Shown here: positions 5,047-7,129 of the stretch, piece after piece
How the letters are laid out: the number at the start of each line of letters is the position of its first letter
How positions within the stretch are numbered: position 1 is the first letter of the stretch
Origin: Thermoprotei archaeon
GTDB lineage: Archaea; Thermoproteota; Nitrososphaeria; Geothermarchaeales; JDFR-13
Reading direction: 5' to 3'
NCBI GenBank assembly: GCA_015661745.1
Contig: DQVL01000152.1
Location: forward strand, 1 to 7,129
DNA length: 7,129 nt
Translations under genes and position numbers: made by a program
Notes under the pieces: model-generated
Seen by the model: the letters and a program-made list of their open reading frames with translations, nothing else
What the model was told of the DNA's origin: nothing
Database searches by the model: none

Positions 5047-6339
5047 ATGCCTCATAAACTTAGAGATAGATATGTCCCCCGTGGTGTTTACCAAGTATGT
5101 GATATAGTTGTTGAACGTGGTGAAGGACCATATGTATATGACTCTAATGGAAGAAAATATATAGATTTTACGACCGGCATCGCCGTTCTAAATCTTGGTC
5201 ATAGACCCCCTAAAGTTGTAAAAGCTATTAATGCTCAGGTTGAAAAATTCCTTCACCAATGTATACATGTAGCTGATTATATGCCATATCTTGAGCTCGC
5301 CATGAAACTATCGGAAACCTTTAAATGGGGTGAATCAAAGACCCTCCTGCTAAATAGTGGTGCTGAGGCTGTTGAGAATGCGGTTAAGATCTCTAGGTAT
5401 TATAGGGGGAAACCAGGTATTATAGTGTTTGACTATTCATTTCATGGACGTACATTACTCACTATGTCTATGACTAGTAAGACGAGACCATATAAATATG
5501 GCTTCTATGCATATACTCCTGGAGTAATTAGATTTCCATATCCCTATCCATATAGATGTGTATTTGGTTCATCATCACCTGAAGATTGTGGAGAGTTAGC
5601 CCTAGAGTTTTTTGAGCATGGATTAAAGACTTTTATTGATCCAGATGAGGCTGCTGCTATAGTCCTTGAACCTATAATGGGTGAGGGGGGATATATTGTA
5701 CCGCCTAAGAACTTCATTAAAGGTATATCAAAGATTGCAAGGGATTATGGCATATTATATGTAAGTGATGAGGTTCAGACTGGTATGGGTAGGACGGGAT
5801 ATTTCTGGGGTGTTGAATATTTTGAAGTTGAACCAGACATAATTACGGTGGGTAAGGCTTTAGCCTCTGGGCTTCCCTTATCAGCTGTTGTAGGTAGGAG
5901 TGATGTAATGGATTCTGTACATATGGGTGGTTTGGGTGGAACATTTGGTGGTAACCCTGTATCGGCTGCAGCTGCATTAGCCACTATAGATGAGGTTAAG
6001 GAGATACTTGGATATACAAGGAGGCTTGGTGTATATATGGAGAGGAGGTTGGATGAACTATATGAGAAATATGAGGTTATTGGTGAGCATAGAGGTGTAG
6101 GGGCTATGAGGGCTTTGGAGTTTGTTAAGGATAGACGTGGTAAAGAGCCCTATAAAAAATTTGTTGATAAGTTGATTGAAGAGGGTGTGAGAAATGGTAT
6201 CCTACTTTTATCGGCCGGTGTCTATGGAAATGTTATTCGTATAGTTCCACCAATCAATATAGATGTTGAGGTGTTTGACGAGGGGGTTGAGAGGCTGGAG
6301 AGGAGTATAAAGAGTGTCCTGAAGATGGTTTTGGAGTAA
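5047..6339 (+). CDS. Class III PLP-dependent aminotransferase (4-aminobutyrate aminotransferase type)
   Basis: A 430-residue fold-type I PLP enzyme. Landmarks in order: GPYVYDSNGRKYIDFTTGIAVLNLGH (27-52) at the N-terminus; NSGAEAVENAVK (103-114), the phosphate-binding loop; FHGRTL (132-137) with the ring-stacking aromatic region; EPIMGEGGYIVPP (208-220); SDEVQTGMGRTG (240-251) with Asp241 contacting the PLP nitrogen; GKALASGLPLSAVVG (269-283) with Lys270 forming the Schiff base; GGTFGGNPVSAAAA (297-310). Glu213 and Arg398 correspond to the Glu/Arg pair of E. coli GabT (E211/R398), favouring an omega-amino acid such as 4-aminobutyrate or ornithine. However, archaeal members of this subgroup also include ornithine and lysine aminotransferases and broad-specificity amino acid racemases, so the substrate is not settled. 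Full length. ATG 5047 is the only suitable start before the conserved YVPRGVYQ segment. The cysteine hydrolase gene follows after 77 bp. Confidence 0.9.
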   Translation: MPHKLRDRYVPRGVYQVCDIVVERGEGPYVYDSNGRKYIDFTTGIAVLNLGHRPPKVVKAINAQVEKFLHQCIHVADYMPYLELAMKLSETFKWGESKTLLLNSGAEAVENAVKISRYYRGKPGIIVFDYSFHGRTLLTMSMTSKTRPYKYGFYAYTPGVIRFPYPYPYRCVFGSSSPEDCGELALEFFEHGLKTFIDPDEAAAIVLEPIMGEGGYIVPPKNFIKGISKIARDYGILYVSDEVQTGMGRTGYFWGVEYFEVEPDIITVGKALASGLPLSAVVGRSDVMDSVHMGGLGGTFGGNPVSAAAALATIDEVKEILGYTRRLGVYMERRLDELYEKYEVIGEHRGVGAMRALEFVKDRRGKEPYKKFVDKLIEEGVRNGILLLSAGVYGNVIRIVPPINIDVEVFDEGVERLERSIKSVLKMVLE

Positions 6340-6396
6340 TATATATATTATAGCTAGAAGTTATTACACATCTAAACATCATTATTTTTCGTCAAA

Positions 6397-6404
6397 TTAT
6401 ATAA
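6397..6404 (+). promoter_or_regulatory. TATA box of the cysteine hydrolase gene
   Basis: TTATATAA, centred 17 bp before the ATG at 6417 and 23 bp before the second ATG at 6423. The spacing to 6423 is closer to the archaeal norm, so the second ATG may be the true start. A T-run at 6385-6389 just upstream could end the aminotransferase transcript. Confidence 0.5.
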
Positions 6405-6416
6405 TCAATTTATTAG

Positions 6417-7037
6417 ATGTATATGAAGAGTGTTGAGATACCTGAATTTGAGATTATAAAGAATGTTGAATTACCGGCTAGAGAGTCTGCTTTAATAATA
6501 GTTGATATGCAGAATGATTTTGTCAAGGAGGGAGGTAGACTTAGAGTCCCTACAGCTGAGGCTACCGTAGATAATATTAGGAGACTTTTAGATAAGGCTA
6601 GGGGGAATAATGTCTTAGTTATTTATACCCAGGATACACATTATGAGGATGACCCTGAATATAAGATTTGGGGGGAGCATGTAAAATATGGTACGTGGGG
6701 TTGGGAGATAATTGATGAGTTGAAGCCAGATCTAGATAGGGATATCGTCATACGTAAAACAAGATATGACGGGTTCTATGGAACCCCAATGGATGATATA
6801 CTCAGGATATATAATATAAAGTATCTAGTGATCGTCGGTACGGTAGCAAACATATGTGTACTTCATACAGCTGGGAGCGCCGCTCTTAGATGGTATAAAG
6901 TATATGTACCTATGGATGGTGTAAGTGCATTAAATGAATTTGATTATTATAGTTCACTTAGACAGATAAGTTTTCTTTATAGAGGGGTTATTGTTGAGGG
7001 TGTAGATGGAATTAAATTTACAGTCACATCCGGCTAA
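6417..7037 (+). CDS. Isochorismatase/nicotinamidase-family cysteine hydrolase
   Basis: A 206-residue alpha/beta hydrolase of the cysteine amidase superfamily. The catalytic triad is complete: Asp30 in IIVDMQNDF, Lys114 in IRKTRYDGF, and nucleophile Cys147 in GTVANICVLHTA. A metal site like that of nicotinamidase PncA is also visible: Asp73 and His75 in TQDTH plus His88 in IWGEH. The bend before Cys (TVANIC) matches the family's cis-peptide loop. Nicotinamidases convert nicotinamide to nicotinate and ammonia for NAD salvage; related enzymes split N-carbamoyl compounds or isochorismate. The metal ligands point to an amide hydrolase of PncA type and argue against isochorismatase; the exact substrate is not fixed by the sequence. 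The N-terminal ~20 residues before the first strand are an extension compared with short archaeal PncA (about 180 aa). Two in-frame ATGs (6417, 6423) compete; promoter spacing favours the second. Confidence 0.85.
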   Translation: MYMKSVEIPEFEIIKNVELPARESALIIVDMQNDFVKEGGRLRVPTAEATVDNIRRLLDKARGNNVLVIYTQDTHYEDDPEYKIWGEHVKYGTWGWEIIDELKPDLDRDIVIRKTRYDGFYGTPMDDILRIYNIKYLVIVGTVANICVLHTAGSAALRWYKVYVPMDGVSALNEFDYYSSLRQISFLYRGVIVEGVDGIKFTVTSG

Positions 7038-7129
7038 AAAGTTTATGGTTTAAGCTATGGGATGAATCGATATTAGATTTATAATTCTCTTTATCGATTT
7101 TTATTTTCGATTTGGCTGGGGATATATGC
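7038..7129 (+). terminator. Non-coding tail with T-rich terminator candidate
   Basis: No gene is evident in the last 92 bp. T-runs at 7098-7102 and 7104-7107 are likely archaeal termination signals for the cysteine hydrolase transcript. ATCGAT occurs twice (7066-7071 and 7093-7098) and CGATTT is repeated, but there is no long palindrome. Confidence 0.35.

Noticed and set aside
7126..7129. ATG at the very end as the start of a next gene
   Set aside because: Only one codon is visible, with no clear promoter or ribosome-binding site, so it cannot be supported.

Overview
This window looks like the chromosome of an A/T-rich hyperthermophilic archaeon of the Thermoproteota (Crenarchaeota), possibly a Desulfurococcales/Ignisphaera-like lineage. 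The lineage guess is soft. It rests on heavy AGA/AGG arginine and ATA isoleucine usage, short intergenic gaps with archaeal TATA boxes close to start codons (many transcripts probably leaderless), a GGTGA-type Shine-Dalgarno site, an archaeal PflX-type radical SAM protein and a Suf system without bacterial-type neighbours. No tRNA, rRNA, CRISPR array, insertion sequence or phage gene is visible. No gap between genes exceeds about 130 bp.

Layout. Positions 2-1524 hold the end of sufB and the complete sufD, translationally coupled through an ATGA overlap; they encode the SufBD scaffold for Fe-S cluster assembly, and the rest of sufB (and probably sufC) lies upstream of the window. Positions 1588-2301 encode a stand-alone archaeal nucleotidyltransferase-fold protein. 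Positions 2365-2826 encode a small ribbon-helix-helix (RHH) protein with an unusual C-terminal half made of 21-22-residue LxxLxL-type repeats; two adjoining perfect palindromes sit against its TATA box. On the minus strand, 4559-3975 is thymidylate kinase (tmk), followed by 3932-2808, a PflX-type radical SAM enzyme that overlaps the RHH gene tail-to-tail by 19 bp. Back on the plus strand come 4687-4974 (a 95-aa protein I do not recognise, divergent from tmk), 5047-6339 (a class III PLP aminotransferase of the 4-aminobutyrate aminotransferase type) and 6417-7037 (a nicotinamidase/isochorismatase-family cysteine hydrolase with a complete catalytic triad).

How the genes relate. Only sufB-sufD are clearly one functional unit. 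tmk and the radical SAM gene run the same way 42 bp apart, but the second has its own TATA candidate. The aminotransferase and the cysteine hydrolase run the same way 77 bp apart and could act in related nitrogen metabolism, but the sequence shows no direct link. The remaining genes look like independent, individually promoted units.

Most interesting signals: the RHH protein with LRR-like repeats and its palindromic promoter, and two further perfect inverted repeats in the promoter regions of the 95-aa gene and the aminotransferase. I see no clear multi-gene novel system. The RHH-repeat protein with its likely operator is the best candidate for something undescribed.
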